A stretch of DNA of 64,000 nucleotides from Maricaulis virginensis (GCF_027922185.1 NZ_BSFE01000003.1:1-64000); one strand, 5' to 3'. Counted from the stretch's first letter, positions 40,530-50,480 are shown. Numbers and translations are program-made. The notes: generated by a model from the letters alone, not told the origin.

Positions 40530-42533
40530 ATGACCAAGGGCCACGCCTCACCCGCCACGAAAATCCTCTGGGGCCAGATCGTCATCGTCACGAGCGTTGC
40601 GCTGCTCTTCGTCTGGGCGGCGACGCAATGGGTCGCGTTCCGCCTCGGCTTCCAGCCTCAACTGGGAGAACCGATGACCGAGATCCTCGGCCTGCCGGTC
40701 TACGCGCCTTGGAACGTCTTCGTCTGGTGGTACTGGTATGACGCCTACGCGCCGCGCGTCTTCATGGAGGGCGCGATCGTAGCGGGCACTGGCGGCATCG
40801 CCGCGATTGGCGTTGCGATCTTCCTCTCGGTCCTGCGCGCCCGCGAGGCGAGCGACGTGACCACCTACGGCTCCGCCCGCTGGGCAAGTCGCAAGGATGT
40901 CGAAGCCGCGGGTCTCCTTGGCGACAACGGCGTCGTGCTCGGCCGCTACGAGGCCCGCTATCTCCGCCACGACGGACCCGAGCACGTGCTCTGCTTCGCG
41001 CCGACCCGCTCGGGCAAGGGTGTCGGCCTCGTCGTGCCCTCGCTCCTGACCTGGCCGGGCTCGGCGATCGTCCACGACATCAAGGGAGAGAACTGGCAGC
41101 TCACGGCGGGCTGGCGGTCGCGGTTCTCTCGCGTGCTGCTGTTCGACCCGACCGATCCGGTGAGCGCGGCCTACAATCCGCTGCTCGAGGTCCGCCGCGG
41201 CGACAGCGAAGTACGCGACGTCCAGAACGTCGCCGACATCCTCGTCGATCCGGAAGGCCAGCTCGAACGCCGGAACCATTGGGAGAAGACCAGCCACTCG
41301 CTGCTCGTCGGTGCCATCCTGCACGTCCTCTACGCGGAAGCCGACAAGACGCTCGCCGGGGTCGCCGCCTTCCTCTCCGATCCGAAACGCCCGATCGAGG
41401 CGACCCTCGCGGCCATGATGCGCACGCCGCATCTGGGCGACCGACCGCACCCGGTGGTCGCGCAGGCGGCGCGCGAACTTCTGAACAAGTCCGAAAACGA
41501 ACGCTCGGGCGTGCTCTCGACCGCGATGAGTTTCTTGGGACTCTACCGCGACCCCGTCGTCGCGAAGGTTACCAGCCGCTGCGAGTGGCGGATCGACGAT
41601 CTCGTTTCCGGCGACCGACCCTCGACGCTCTACCTCGTGGTGCCGCCATCGGACATCTCGCGGACCAAGCCTCTCGTCCGGCTGGTGCTCAACCAGATCG
41701 GGCGCCGTCTGACAGAGGAGCTCAAAGCGAAGGGTCGGCGTCACCGGCTGCTTCTCATGCTCGACGAGTTCCCCGCGCTCGGCAGGCTCGATTTCTTCGA
41801 GAGCCAGCTCGCCTTCATGGCGGGCTATGGGCTGAAGGCGTTCCTGATCGCGCAGTCCCTCAACCAGATCGAGAAGGCCTATGGCCAGAACAACGCCATC
41901 CTCGACAACTGCCATGTCCGCGTCGCCTTCGCGACCAATGACGAGCGCACGGCCAAGCGCGTCTCGGACGCGCTCGGAACGGCGACCGAGATGCGGGCCA
42001 TGAAGAACTATGCGGGGCACAGGCTTAGCCCTTGGCTCGGCCATCTCATGGTTTCCCGGCAGGAGACCGCGCGCCCGCTGCTCACCCCCGGCGAAATGAT
42101 GCAGCTGCCGCCGTCCGACGAGATCGTGCTGGTCTCCGGCGCGCCGCCGGTGCGCGCGAAGAGGGCGCGGTATTATGAGGACCGACAGTTCAAGGCGCGG
42201 ATTATCGCGCCGCCGTCACCTTCCTCTGAGACACCAGGCTCCAACGCTCAGTCCACCGACGATTGGAGCGGGCGTCCGCCGATCGCCGCGCCGCCACCAG
42301 CGAAGAAGAAACGCGCGGGCAGCGACGAGGACAGCGATGGCGGCGTGCGCCGCGAGCCCACGCTGCCCGAACACGAGGCAATCGCGCCCGAGACCGCGCC
42401 TGTCCGGGCGGAGTTCGCGGGCCTCGACGACGAGCCCGACGACGACGCACAGCGCGCACGGGCGATGCAAGACAGGTTCCGAGGGGTCGCGCGCCAGGCT
42501 TCGCTCGATCCCGATGACCGGATCGAGCTCTGA
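40530..42533 (+). CDS. traG: Conjugal transfer coupling protein TraG of the ICE
   Basis: A 667-aa VirD4-type ATPase linking relaxosome and channel. Two N-terminal membrane segments (QIVIVTSVALLFVWAATQWV; IVAGTGGIAAIGVAIFLSVL), Walker A FAPTRSGKGVGLVV, and Walker B LLLMLDEFPALGRL are clear. The C-terminal ~120 residues are acidic and disordered. ATG 40530 was chosen over an in-frame start inside the relaxase gene. It belongs with the DUF3363 relaxase and the trb genes downstream. Confidence 0.96.
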   Translation: MTKGHASPATKILWGQIVIVTSVALLFVWAATQWVAFRLGFQPQLGEPMTEILGLPVYAPWNVFVWWYWYDAYAPRVFMEGAIVAGTGGIAAIGVAIFLSVLRAREASDVTTYGSARWASRKDVEAAGLLGDNGVVLGRYEARYLRHDGPEHVLCFAPTRSGKGVGLVVPSLLTWPGSAIVHDIKGENWQLTAGWRSRFSRVLLFDPTDPVSAAYNPLLEVRRGDSEVRDVQNVADILVDPEGQLERRNHWEKTSHSLLVGAILHVLYAEADKTLAGVAAFLSDPKRPIEATLAAMMRTPHLGDRPHPVVAQAARELLNKSENERSGVLSTAMSFLGLYRDPVVAKVTSRCEWRIDDLVSGDRPSTLYLVVPPSDISRTKPLVRLVLNQIGRRLTEELKAKGRRHRLLLMLDEFPALGRLDFFESQLAFMAGYGLKAFLIAQSLNQIEKAYGQNNAILDNCHVRVAFATNDERTAKRVSDALGTATEMRAMKNYAGHRLSPWLGHLMVSRQETARPLLTPGEMMQLPPSDEIVLVSGAPPVRAKRARYYEDRQFKARIIAPPSPSSETPGSNAQSTDDWSGRPPIAAPPPAKKKRAGSDEDSDGGVRREPTLPEHEAIAPETAPVRAEFAGLDDEPDDDAQRARAMQDRFRGVARQASLDPDDRIEL

Positions 42534-42557
42534 GCGATGGCCGGGAGAGGAAAAAGA

Positions 42558-42965
42558 ATGAGAAAAGATCGTCTCAACGTCTATTTCGACGCCGCGCTTT
42601 CGGCCGAGCTGGAGGCGCTTGCCGCGCGCCGCAAGGTCTCGAAATCGCAGATCGTCGAAGCCGCGCTCGCCGCGTTTCTCTCGCCCGACGGCGCCGACCA
42701 GCGAGAGGCAGCGATCGTCCGCAGGCTCGACAGGCTTACCCGTGCGGTGGAACGGCTAGAGCGCGATGTCACCATCGGCAACGAGGCGGTCGCGCTGTTC
42801 GTAAAGTTCTGGCTGAGCACCACACCGCCGCTGCCCGACACGATGCGCGAGGCAGCGCAGGCGAGCGGGCGCGAGCGCTATGAAGGGTTCGTCGAGACGC
42901 TCGCCCGGAGGCTCGCGAAGGGAGGGACGCTGGCGAAGGAAGTCTCGGAGGAGCGTGGTAGTTGA
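42558..42965 (+). CDS. Ribbon-helix-helix protein after traG
   Basis: A 135-aa protein starting at ATG 42558 behind GAGAGGAAAAAG. The first ~45 residues are a CopG/RHH DNA-binding domain (RKDRLNVYFDAALSAELEAL). The rest is helical with a coiled-coil-like segment. CopG proteins at this point in trb elements are common and may control the trb operon or assist the relaxosome. An upstream ATG at 42537 is possible. Confidence 0.82.
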   Translation: MRKDRLNVYFDAALSAELEALAARRKVSKSQIVEAALAAFLSPDGADQREAAIVRRLDRLTRAVERLERDVTIGNEAVALFVKFWLSTTPPLPDTMREAAQASGRERYEGFVETLARRLAKGGTLAKEVSEERGS

Positions 42966-43101
42966 GCCTCTATACGCGCCCACTTACCGCTCTTTGTCGC
43001 GGCGAAGGTCCGCTTGGAGCCCAAAGCTGGCAGTCGATATTGCATGTTTGTAGTCTACATGCTTTGTTGAAAATCAACGTCATAGCCGGGGTGGGGGCGA
43101 A

Positions 43102-43899
43102 ATGCTGATTGCTCATCTTTCCGACCCCCATCTGAGGCAGAAGGGACATCTCTATCAGGGATTGGTCGATTCCAATGTGATGTTCGATCTCGCGATACGG
43201 ACGCTTTCGGCACTTAGGCCTGCGCCCGATATCGTGATCATAGGCGGCGATCTGGTCGACGAGGGGACGGAGGCTGAATATGAAACCGTCCGGGTCGCCC
43301 TAAGAAGATTACGCCAGCCGGTCTATGCGATCCCCGGAAATCATGATGAGCGAGAAGGCTTCCGGCGGTGCTTTCGAGGCGCAGATTACATCGCCGCTTC
43401 CGGCCCACTGCACTTCGACACCAGGGATCGGTGGCCCATTTGGGTAATCGGTTTCGATGTGACGGTGCCCGGTCGGCATCACGGGGATATCGGGGACGAA
43501 GCGCTCGACTGGCTTCGATACCGACTGATCGAACACCCGGACCGGCCGACTATCCTGCTGATGCATCAGCCCCCGATCAACAGTGGGATTGCCTATATCG
43601 ACGCATACAAATGCTTGCGGGGCGAGCGACTTTCCGAGCTGCTGCGGCAACACCGGAATGTCGAGCGCGTTCTCTGCGGGCATATTCATCGCTTCATGCA
43701 GGCAAGCTTTGGGGGAACCGTGCTGATGACTGCACCAAGCACCGCAACCTCAATCGCGCTCCGTTTGACGGAAGACGCCGAGCCTGCATCATTCATCGAA
43801 CCACCAGCATTCCTGCTGCACTATTGGCGCCCCGGACAAGAGTTGCTCACCCATTGGGTTCCGGTCGGGGGTTTTCCGGGGCCGCTTCCATTCTTTTGA
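43102..43899 (+). CDS. CpdA-like metallophosphoesterase (class III cyclic nucleotide phosphodiesterase type)
   Basis: A 265-aa calcineurin-like phosphoesterase. The metal-binding motifs are all present: LSDPH, GGDLVDEG, PGNHD, LMHQPP, and CGHIHR. This pattern is that of CpdA, which hydrolyses 3',5'-cAMP. It is a cargo gene between the transfer coupling genes and trbB, on the same strand, 136 bases after the RHH gene. It could tune cAMP signalling or have another phosphodiester substrate; the sequence does not decide. Confidence 0.85.
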   Translation: MLIAHLSDPHLRQKGHLYQGLVDSNVMFDLAIRTLSALRPAPDIVIIGGDLVDEGTEAEYETVRVALRRLRQPVYAIPGNHDEREGFRRCFRGADYIAASGPLHFDTRDRWPIWVIGFDVTVPGRHHGDIGDEALDWLRYRLIEHPDRPTILLMHQPPINSGIAYIDAYKCLRGERLSELLRQHRNVERVLCGHIHRFMQASFGGTVLMTAPSTATSIALRLTEDAEPASFIEPPAFLLHYWRPGQELLTHWVPVGGFPGPLPFF

Positions 43900-44065
43900 A
43901 CGACCGCTATGTCCGCACAGCAGACCTCTGACCCGGTCGCCTAGGATCGCCCCGAACCTTTCGCCTGCCTTCACGCGCCGCCACACTACTACTCCAACAC
44001 CACTGTTGCTGAAGCGCCGATAACGGTCTTCTTGATCGACCCCGTAACCAGATGCGGGGCCGCCA

Positions 44066-45049
44066 GTGACCGTCCACACTCTCAAATCAGAAGCGATCGA
44101 GCGCGGCTCCCGCATGCTCCGGACGGCGCTTGGGCCGGATGTCTCCGCCTGGCTCGCGGACCCGGGTGTCATCGAGGTGATGCTCAATCCCGACGGTCGG
44201 CTCTGGATCGACCGGCTCGGTGACGGGCTCTCGGATACGGGCGAGCGGCTCTCGGCGGCGGACGGCGAGCGGATCGTCCGCCTCGTCGCGCACCATGTCG
44301 GGGCCGAGGTCCATGCGGGATCTCCGCGCGTTTCGGCCGAGCTGCCCGGGACGGGGGAGCGGTTCGAGGGGCTGCTGCCGCCGGTCGTCGCCGCGCCCGC
44401 CTTCGCGATCCGCAAGCCCGCCGTCGCCGTGTTCACGCTCGCCGACTACGTCGCCGCCGGGATCATGGATGACAGCGCGGCCGAGGCGCTACGCGAAGCC
44501 GTCGCATCCCGCGCCAACATCCTCGTCGCCGGCGGAACCTCGACCGGCAAGACCACGCTCACCAACGCGCTCCTCGCCGAGGTGGCGAAGACCTCTGACC
44601 GCGTCGTCCTGATCGAGGACACGCGCGAGCTGCAATGCCTGACCCCCAACCTCGTGGCGCTGCGCACCAAGGACGGTGTCGCGACGCTTTCTGATCTCGT
44701 GCGCTCCTCGCTGCGCCTCCGCCCCGACCGCATCCCGATCGGCGAGGTACGGGGCGCGGAGGCCCTCGATCTCCTCAAGGCCTGGGGCACGGGCCATCCC
44801 GGCGGGATCGGGACGATCCATGCGGGCACCGCCCTCGGCGCGCTCCGCCGCCTCGAACAGCTCATCCAGGAAGCCGTCGTCACCGTCCCGCGCGCGCTGA
44901 TCGCCGAGACCATCGACATGATCGCCGTGCTTGCCGGTCGCGGGACCGATCGCCGCCTCGCCGAGCTCGCCCGCGTCACCGACCTCGATGACGCCGGCGA
45001 TTACGCAATCGAACCTCTCCTCAGCCACCCGAAAGGACACGACAAGTGA
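44066..45049 (+). CDS. trbB: TrbB conjugation ATPase
   Basis: A 327-aa VirB11-type hexameric ATPase. Walker A VAGGTSTGKTTLTNALL, Asp box VVLIEDTREL, and HPGGIGTIHAG are characteristic. It powers assembly and substrate transfer of the mating apparatus at the inner membrane. It begins with GTG 44066; the end overlaps trbC (ATG inside the stop region). It is first of the trb operon. Confidence 0.96.
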   Translation: MTVHTLKSEAIERGSRMLRTALGPDVSAWLADPGVIEVMLNPDGRLWIDRLGDGLSDTGERLSAADGERIVRLVAHHVGAEVHAGSPRVSAELPGTGERFEGLLPPVVAAPAFAIRKPAVAVFTLADYVAAGIMDDSAAEALREAVASRANILVAGGTSTGKTTLTNALLAEVAKTSDRVVLIEDTRELQCLTPNLVALRTKDGVATLSDLVRSSLRLRPDRIPIGEVRGAEALDLLKAWGTGHPGGIGTIHAGTALGALRRLEQLIQEAVVTVPRALIAETIDMIAVLAGRGTDRRLAELARVTDLDDAGDYAIEPLLSHPKGHDK

Positions 45050-45378
45050 CCCGATCCACGACCCTCTATCCCCGCTGGCCCTACTATGTGAGTGCCCTGG
45101 CGCTCGGCCTCCTGCTCGCCGCCGATCCGGCTCACGCCGCCGGGTCTGGCATGCCCTGGGAAGCGCCGCTTCAGTCGATCCTGGAATCGATCGAAGGGCC
45201 GGTCGCCAAGATCGTCGCGGTGATCATCATCATTATCACCGGTCTCACGCTCGCTTTTGGCGACACGAGTGGCGGCTTCCGCCGGCTGGTGCAGATCGTC
45301 TTCGGCCTCTCGATCGCCTTCGCCGCGTCGAGCTTCTTCCTGTCCTTCTTCTCCTTCGGCGGCGGGGCGCTGGTGTGA
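45046..45378 (+). CDS. trbC: TrbC pilin precursor
   Basis: A 110-aa pilin precursor with a signal sequence (YYVSALALGLLLAADPAHAA) and two hydrophobic segments (VAKIVAVIIIIITGLTLAFG; FGLSIAFAASSFFLSFFSFG). It is processed and cyclised by TraF to form the pilus. It overlaps trbB and trbD. Confidence 0.92.
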   Translation: MTRSTTLYPRWPYYVSALALGLLLAADPAHAAGSGMPWEAPLQSILESIEGPVAKIVAVIIIIITGLTLAFGDTSGGFRRLVQIVFGLSIAFAASSFFLSFFSFGGGALV

Positions 45379-45644
45379 TGGACGGGTCCGGCATCCCCGG
45401 CTTCACCGCGCCGGTGCATCGCGCGCTGACCGAACCGATCCTGCTGGGCGGAGCCCCGCGCACCTGGGCGATCGCCAACGGCACGCTCGCCGCCGCGGTC
45501 GGTCTCGGCCTCCGGCTCTGGGTGGTCGGGCTCGTGGTCTGGCTGGTCGGCCACCTGCTGGCGGTCTGGGCGGCGAAGCGCGACGCGCAGATCGTCGATG
45601 TCGCGCGGCGGCATCTGCGCTTCCCGACCTGGTTCGGAGTCTGA
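45378..45644 (+). CDS. trbD: TrbD mating-pair protein
   Basis: An 88-aa VirB3-like inner-membrane protein: FTAPVHRALTEPILLGGAPR, then a long hydrophobic double segment (about 30-67). It anchors the TrbE ATPase to the channel. It starts at ATG 45378 overlapping the trbC stop (TGATG). A long upstream extension of the frame is unused. Confidence 0.92.
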   Translation: MDGSGIPGFTAPVHRALTEPILLGGAPRTWAIANGTLAAAVGLGLRLWVVGLVVWLVGHLLAVWAAKRDAQIVDVARRHLRFPTWFGV

Positions 45645-45648
45645 GCCG

Positions 45649-48150
45649 ATGATGCGCCTCGCCGAATACCGCTCGAAGGTCTCGCTCCTCGCCGACTTCC
45701 TGCCCTGGGCTGCGCTGGTGGGCGAAGGCGTCGTCCTCAACAAGGACGGCAGCCTGCAGCGCTCGGCGCGGTTTCGCGGCCCCGATCTCGACTCCTCGAC
45801 ACCCGCCGAACTGGTCGCGACCGCTGGACGGCTCAATGGCGCGCTCCGGCGGCTGGGTTCGGGTTGGGCGGTGTTCGTCGAGGCGCAGCGCGTGCCGACG
45901 CGCGACTACCCACTCTCGCACTTCCCCGATCCGGTCTCGGCGCTGGTCGATGCGGAGCGCCGCGCGCAGTTCGAGGAGGCTTCGAGCCACTTTGAGAGCC
46001 GCTACTATCTCACGCTCGCCTGGATGCCGCCCGCCGACGAGGCGAGCCGCGCAGGCAAGTGGCTCTATGAGGATGCGCCGGAGAAAGGCGCGAACCCGCG
46101 CGAGCACCTCGCAAGCTTCACCTCGCGCAGCGAGCGGCTGCTCGACCTTCTTGAAGGGCTCATGCCCGAGGCCGAGTGGCTCTCCGACGAAGACACGCTG
46201 ACCTATCTGCATTCGACGGTGTCGACCCGGGCGCAGCGCGTGCGCGTTCCCGAGACACCGATGCATCTCGACGCGCTATTAGCCGACGAGCCGCTGGTCG
46301 GCGGGCTGGCACCAAGCCTCGGGGACGCGCATCTCCGCACACTCTCCATCATCGGCTTCCCGACTGCGACCTGGCCCGGCCTGCTCGACGAGCTGAACGG
46401 CCTCGCCTTCGAGTATCGCTGGGCGACCCGCGCCATCTGCCTCGACAAGACCGATGCGACCAAGCTCTTCGGCCGCATCCGCCGTCAGTGGTTCGCCAAG
46501 AGGAAGTCTGTCGCCGCGATCCTCAAGGAGGTGATGACCAACGAGGCCTCAACGCTCCTCGACAGCGACGCCGCCAACAAGGCGCTCGATGCCGACGAGG
46601 CGCTGCAGGAGCTCGGGTCGGACCTCGTGGGCGCAGCCTATGTCACCGCCACGATCACCGTTTGGGATACGGACCAACGCACGGCCGAGGCCAAACTCAA
46701 GGCCGCCGAGAAGGTCGTCCAGGGTCGCGACTTCACCTGCATCCCGGAAACGCTGAACGCGCTCGAGGCCTGGCTGGGTTCGCTCCCCGGACACCTTTAC
46801 GCCAATGTCCGCCAGCCACCTGTCTCGACGCTCAACCTCGCGCACATGATCCCGATCTCGGCGGTCTGGGCCGGGCCGGCAAGGAACGATCATCTCGGTG
46901 GCCCGCCGCTCTTCTACGCCGAAACCGAGGGTTCGACCCCGTTCCGGTTCTCGACCCATGTCGGTGATGTCGGCCACACGCTCGTCGTCGGACCGACCGG
47001 CGCGGGCAAGTCGGTGCTCCTCGCCCTGATGGCGCTGCAGTTCCGCCGCTATGCGGGCGCGCAGGTCTTCGCCTTCGACTTCGGCGGCTCGATCCGCTGC
47101 GCGACGCTCGCGATGGGCGGCGACTGGGAGGATCTCGGCACCGCGCTGTCAGCGGACGAGGCCGCGGTCCAGCTGCAGCCGCTCGCCCGGATCGATGACG
47201 CGGCCGACCGCGCCTGGGCGCAGGATTGGCTCGCGGGTCTCCTCGCCCGGGAAGGGGTGACCGTCGATCCGGTCGAGCGCGACCATCTGTGGTCGGCGCT
47301 CACCTCGCTCGCCTCGGCGCCGGTCGAAGAACGCACGCTTACTGGGCTTTCGGTGCTGCTGCAATCGACCAATCTGAAGCGCGCGCTCGCACCATTCTGC
47401 ATCGGCGGTCCGTTCGGGCGGCTGCTTGACGCCGAGGGCGAAGCGCTCGGCGGCGCAGACGTCCAGGCCTTCGAGACCGAGGGGCTGATCGGTTCCGCCG
47501 CAGCGCCCGCCGTGCTCGCCTATCTCTTCCACCGGATCGAGGCGCGGCTGACCGGACGGCCGAGCCTGATCCTCGTCGACGAGGGCTGGCTCGCGCTCGA
47601 CGACACAACCTTCGGGGGCCAGCTGCGCGAATGGCTGAAGACGCTGCGCAAGAAGAACGCGAGCGTGATCTTCGCCACCCAGTCGCTTGCCGACATCGAT
47701 GGCTCATCGATTGCGCCCGCGATCGTCGAGAGCTGCCCAACGCGGATCTTCCTGCCCAACGAACGCGCCTTCGAGCCGCAGATCGCCGAGATCTATCGCC
47801 GGTTCGGATTGAACGACCGGCAGATCGAGATCGTCGCGCGGAGCCTGCCGAAGCGCGACTATTACTGCCAGTCGCGGCGCGGCAACCGGCTCTTCGCGCT
47901 TGGGCTCGGCGAGGTCGCGCTCGCCTTCACCGCCGCCTCGTCCAAATCCGACCACGCCGCGATCGACGAGACGCTCGCCGACCATGGGCGCGACGGGTTC
48001 GCCGCCGCCTGGCTCGAACGCCGCGGCCTCGACTGGGCCGTCGAACTGCTCGGCCCCGCGGACACCATCCTCGAGACCGCGCAGCCGCAATCACCCAACA
48101 CCCCTGAAGCAAACCACGACAAGGAGACTACCCATGACCAGAACCCGTAA
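45649..48150 (+). CDS. trbE: TrbE conjugation ATPase (VirB4 family)
   Basis: An 833-aa cytoplasmic ATPase. The N-terminal CagE/TrbE domain starts MMRLAEYRSKVSLLADFLPW, the Walker A is VGPTGAGKSVLLALM, and the Walker B is SLILVDEGWLALDD. It energises pilus biogenesis. It starts at 45649, four bases after trbD, and overlaps trbJ by 17 bases. Confidence 0.96.
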   Translation: MMRLAEYRSKVSLLADFLPWAALVGEGVVLNKDGSLQRSARFRGPDLDSSTPAELVATAGRLNGALRRLGSGWAVFVEAQRVPTRDYPLSHFPDPVSALVDAERRAQFEEASSHFESRYYLTLAWMPPADEASRAGKWLYEDAPEKGANPREHLASFTSRSERLLDLLEGLMPEAEWLSDEDTLTYLHSTVSTRAQRVRVPETPMHLDALLADEPLVGGLAPSLGDAHLRTLSIIGFPTATWPGLLDELNGLAFEYRWATRAICLDKTDATKLFGRIRRQWFAKRKSVAAILKEVMTNEASTLLDSDAANKALDADEALQELGSDLVGAAYVTATITVWDTDQRTAEAKLKAAEKVVQGRDFTCIPETLNALEAWLGSLPGHLYANVRQPPVSTLNLAHMIPISAVWAGPARNDHLGGPPLFYAETEGSTPFRFSTHVGDVGHTLVVGPTGAGKSVLLALMALQFRRYAGAQVFAFDFGGSIRCATLAMGGDWEDLGTALSADEAAVQLQPLARIDDAADRAWAQDWLAGLLAREGVTVDPVERDHLWSALTSLASAPVEERTLTGLSVLLQSTNLKRALAPFCIGGPFGRLLDAEGEALGGADVQAFETEGLIGSAAAPAVLAYLFHRIEARLTGRPSLILVDEGWLALDDTTFGGQLREWLKTLRKKNASVIFATQSLADIDGSSIAPAIVESCPTRIFLPNERAFEPQIAEIYRRFGLNDRQIEIVARSLPKRDYYCQSRRGNRLFALGLGEVALAFTAASSKSDHAAIDETLADHGRDGFAAAWLERRGLDWAVELLGPADTILETAQPQSPNTPEANHDKETTHDQNP

Positions 48151-48907
48151 ACTCGCCGGACGCGCCGTCGCGGCGCTGCTGCTGTCGAGCGCCATCGCGC
48201 TCTCGCCGGCCACCGCGCCGCCCGCCCACGCGCTCTTCGGCGGGTTTGGCGGCATCGTCTACGATCCGACCAACCACGCAGAGAACCTGCTGACCGCCGC
48301 GCGGACGCTGGAGCAGATCAACAACCAGATCGCCCAGCTCCAGAACGAGGCGCAGATGCTGGTGAACCAGGCCCGCAACCTCGCGAGCCTGCCATATTCC
48401 TCGCTGTCGCGGCTGCAATCCTCGGTCCAGGAGACGCAGCGACTCCTTGGCGAAGCGCAGCGCATCGCCCATGACGTCACCGAGATCGACCGGGCGTTCA
48501 CGGAAGACTACGGCGCCGCCGCCGCGCGCGGCGACTTCGACCAGATGATCGCCGGCGCGCGGGGCCGCTGGGAGACCTCAGTCGCGGGGCTGGAGGATTC
48601 GCTCAAGGTCCAGGCGGGCGTCGTCGGCAACATCGAGACCGCGCGGGCCGAGATGGGCGCGCTTGTCGCAGAGAGCCAGGCGGCGACCGGTGCACTTCAG
48701 GCCGCACAGGCCGGCAACCAGCTCCTCGCGCTGCAATCGGGGCAGATCGCCGACCTCACCGCCGCGATCGCCGCGCAAAACCGCGCCCAAACATTGGAAA
48801 CCGCGCGACGCGTCTCGGCCGAGGCGCAGGGCCGCGAGAACCTCGCGCGGTTTCTCGACTACGGGTCCGGCTACGAGCCGACCACCGTGCGCATGTTTGG
48901 CGGCTGA
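48134..48907 (+). CDS. trbJ: TrbJ mating-pair protein
   Basis: A 257-aa VirB5-like secreted protein. Signal peptide (AVAALLLSSAIALSPATAPP, cleavage near AHA), then GGIVYDPTNHAENLLTAART, a long amphipathic helix, and a second coiled-coil region. It is thought to sit at the pilus tip. ATG 48134 lies behind AAGGAGA. Confidence 0.93.
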   Translation: MTRTRKLAGRAVAALLLSSAIALSPATAPPAHALFGGFGGIVYDPTNHAENLLTAARTLEQINNQIAQLQNEAQMLVNQARNLASLPYSSLSRLQSSVQETQRLLGEAQRIAHDVTEIDRAFTEDYGAAAARGDFDQMIAGARGRWETSVAGLEDSLKVQAGVVGNIETARAEMGALVAESQAATGALQAAQAGNQLLALQSGQIADLTAAIAAQNRAQTLETARRVSAEAQGRENLARFLDYGSGYEPTTVRMFGG

Positions 48908-48911
48908 GGCG

Positions 48912-49187
48912 ATGCGGACCGGTCCCGAGAAGGTGCTGAAGCTCATCGCCATCGCCATGGGCGGCCTCGTCGTCCTCATGGCGGCGATGGAGCTTCAGGA
49001 CGCCGTGAAGAAGGAGCGGGGCACCGAGGTATCGGTCCCCGCCAGCGATCCGCTGCGCGCCGAGCTCGCCCGCTGCCGGGCGCTGACACCGGACGAGCTC
49101 GTGACCGACACCGCCTGCCGCGAAGCCTGGGCCGAGAACCGCCGTCGCTTCTTCGACGGCGCGGTGCCGCGCGGCCTGGACGAATAG
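48912..49187 (+). CDS. trbK: TrbK-like entry exclusion protein
   Basis: A 91-aa protein with one N-terminal membrane anchor (LIAIAMGGLVVLMAAMEL) and a short periplasmic tail containing two cysteines (ARCRALTPDELVTDTACREAW). This is the TrbK-alt pattern at the usual place between trbJ and trbL; it reduces redundant transfer into cells that already carry the element. It is inferred from position and length. Confidence 0.8.
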   Translation: MRTGPEKVLKLIAIAMGGLVVLMAAMELQDAVKKERGTEVSVPASDPLRAELARCRALTPDELVTDTACREAWAENRRRFFDGAVPRGLDE

Positions 49188-49190
49188 GAC

Positions 49191-50480
49191 ATGGGCGGCG
49201 TCGGCGTCATCGATCGGTTCCTGGAGGTCTTCGCCTCCTACATCGACTCAGGCTTCGGCCTGCTCGCGGGCGACGTCGCCTTCCTCGCGACCACGCTCAT
49301 CGTCATCGACGTGACGCTCGCCGCACTCTTCTGGGCCTGGGGCGCCGATGACGACATCATCGGCCGGCTCGTCAAGAAGACGCTCTTCGTCGGCATCTTC
49401 GCCTACATCATCGGCAACTGGAACGCGCTTGCGCGCATCGTCTTCGAGAGCTTCGCCGGGCTCGGGCTTGTCGCCACCGGCGGCAGCATCAGCGCCGCGG
49501 AACTCCTGCAGCCCGGCCGGATCGCCGAGGTCGGACTCGAAGCGGGACAGCCGATCCTCGCTTCGATCGCCGACCTCATGGGCTTCGTCTCCTTCTTCGA
49601 GAACTTCATCCAGATCGCGATCCTGATGTTCGCCTGGATCGTCGTCGTGCTCGCCTTCTTCATCCTCGCGATCCAGCTCTTCGTGACGCTGATCGAGTTC
49701 AAGCTCGCGACGCTCGCGGGCTTCATCCTCGTGCCCTTCGGTCTTTTCAACAAGACCGCCTTCATGGCCGAGCGCGTGCTCGGGCTCGTCATCTCCTCCG
49801 GCGTCAAGGTGCTGGTGCTCGCGGTAATCGTCGGGATCGGATCCACGATCTTCGGCGAGTTCACCGCCGGATTCGCGGTCGAGCCGACCATCGAGGACGC
49901 GATGGCCGTCGTGCTCGGGGCGCTGTCGCTCCTCGCGCTCGGTATCTTCGGCCCCGGCATCGCCAACGGCATCGTCTCCGGCGGTCCGCAGCTCGGCGCG
50001 GGCGCGGCAGTCGGCACCGCGGTCGCGGCTGGCGGTACGCTTGTCGCTGGAGCGGCAGGCGCCAAGATGGGACTCGCCGCCGCGGGGGCCGCCGCCAGGG
50101 GTGGAGCCGCTGTCGCGGGCGGCGCCTCGACCGCCTACAGCATCGGCGCGGCGTCGGGATCGACCACGGCGGGCAAGGTCGCGGGTGGCATGACCGCCGT
50201 CGGCCAGGCCGGCATGAGCGCGGCGATCAACCCGCTGAAGAAGAGCCTCGGCGACAGCTACCGCTCCGGCTCGCGCGCCGCTTTCACCGCCACCGGCGGC
50301 CAGTTCTCGAACAGCCCTTCCGCGATGCCCGCTCCTGCGAATGACGGCCCGCCCGCCTGGGCGCGCCGCATGAAACGCCAGCAATCCCTCCACCACGGTG
50401 TCGCCACCGCCGCCCATGTCGTCCGCTCCGGCGACCATGGCGGCGGCGGAACATCCGTCAGCCTCTCGGAGAAACCATGA
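49191..50480 (+). CDS. trbL: TrbL mating-channel protein
   Basis: A 429-aa polytopic inner-membrane protein, VirB6-like. About six hydrophobic segments cover residues 15-270 (for example FLATTLIVIDVTLAALFWAW and ILMFAWIVVVLAFFILAIQL). The last ~160 residues are Gly/Ala/Ser-rich and low complexity. It forms the inner-membrane part of the channel. It overlaps trbF. Confidence 0.94.
   Translation: MGGVGVIDRFLEVFASYIDSGFGLLAGDVAFLATTLIVIDVTLAALFWAWGADDDIIGRLVKKTLFVGIFAYIIGNWNALARIVFESFAGLGLVATGGSISAAELLQPGRIAEVGLEAGQPILASIADLMGFVSFFENFIQIAILMFAWIVVVLAFFILAIQLFVTLIEFKLATLAGFILVPFGLFNKTAFMAERVLGLVISSGVKVLVLAVIVGIGSTIFGEFTAGFAVEPTIEDAMAVVLGALSLLALGIFGPGIANGIVSGGPQLGAGAAVGTAVAAGGTLVAGAAGAKMGLAAAGAAARGGAAVAGGASTAYSIGAASGSTTAGKVAGGMTAVGQAGMSAAINPLKKSLGDSYRSGSRAAFTATGGQFSNSPSAMPAPANDGPPAWARRMKRQQSLHHGVATAAHVVRSGDHGGGGTSVSLSEKP

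Noticed and set aside
40548..42044. 498-aa leftward frame opposite traG
   Set aside because: Shadow of a strongly supported coupling protein gene.
49248..50438. 396-aa leftward frame opposite trbL
   Set aside because: Low-complexity Asp/Glu/Gly-rich shadow of a membrane protein gene.
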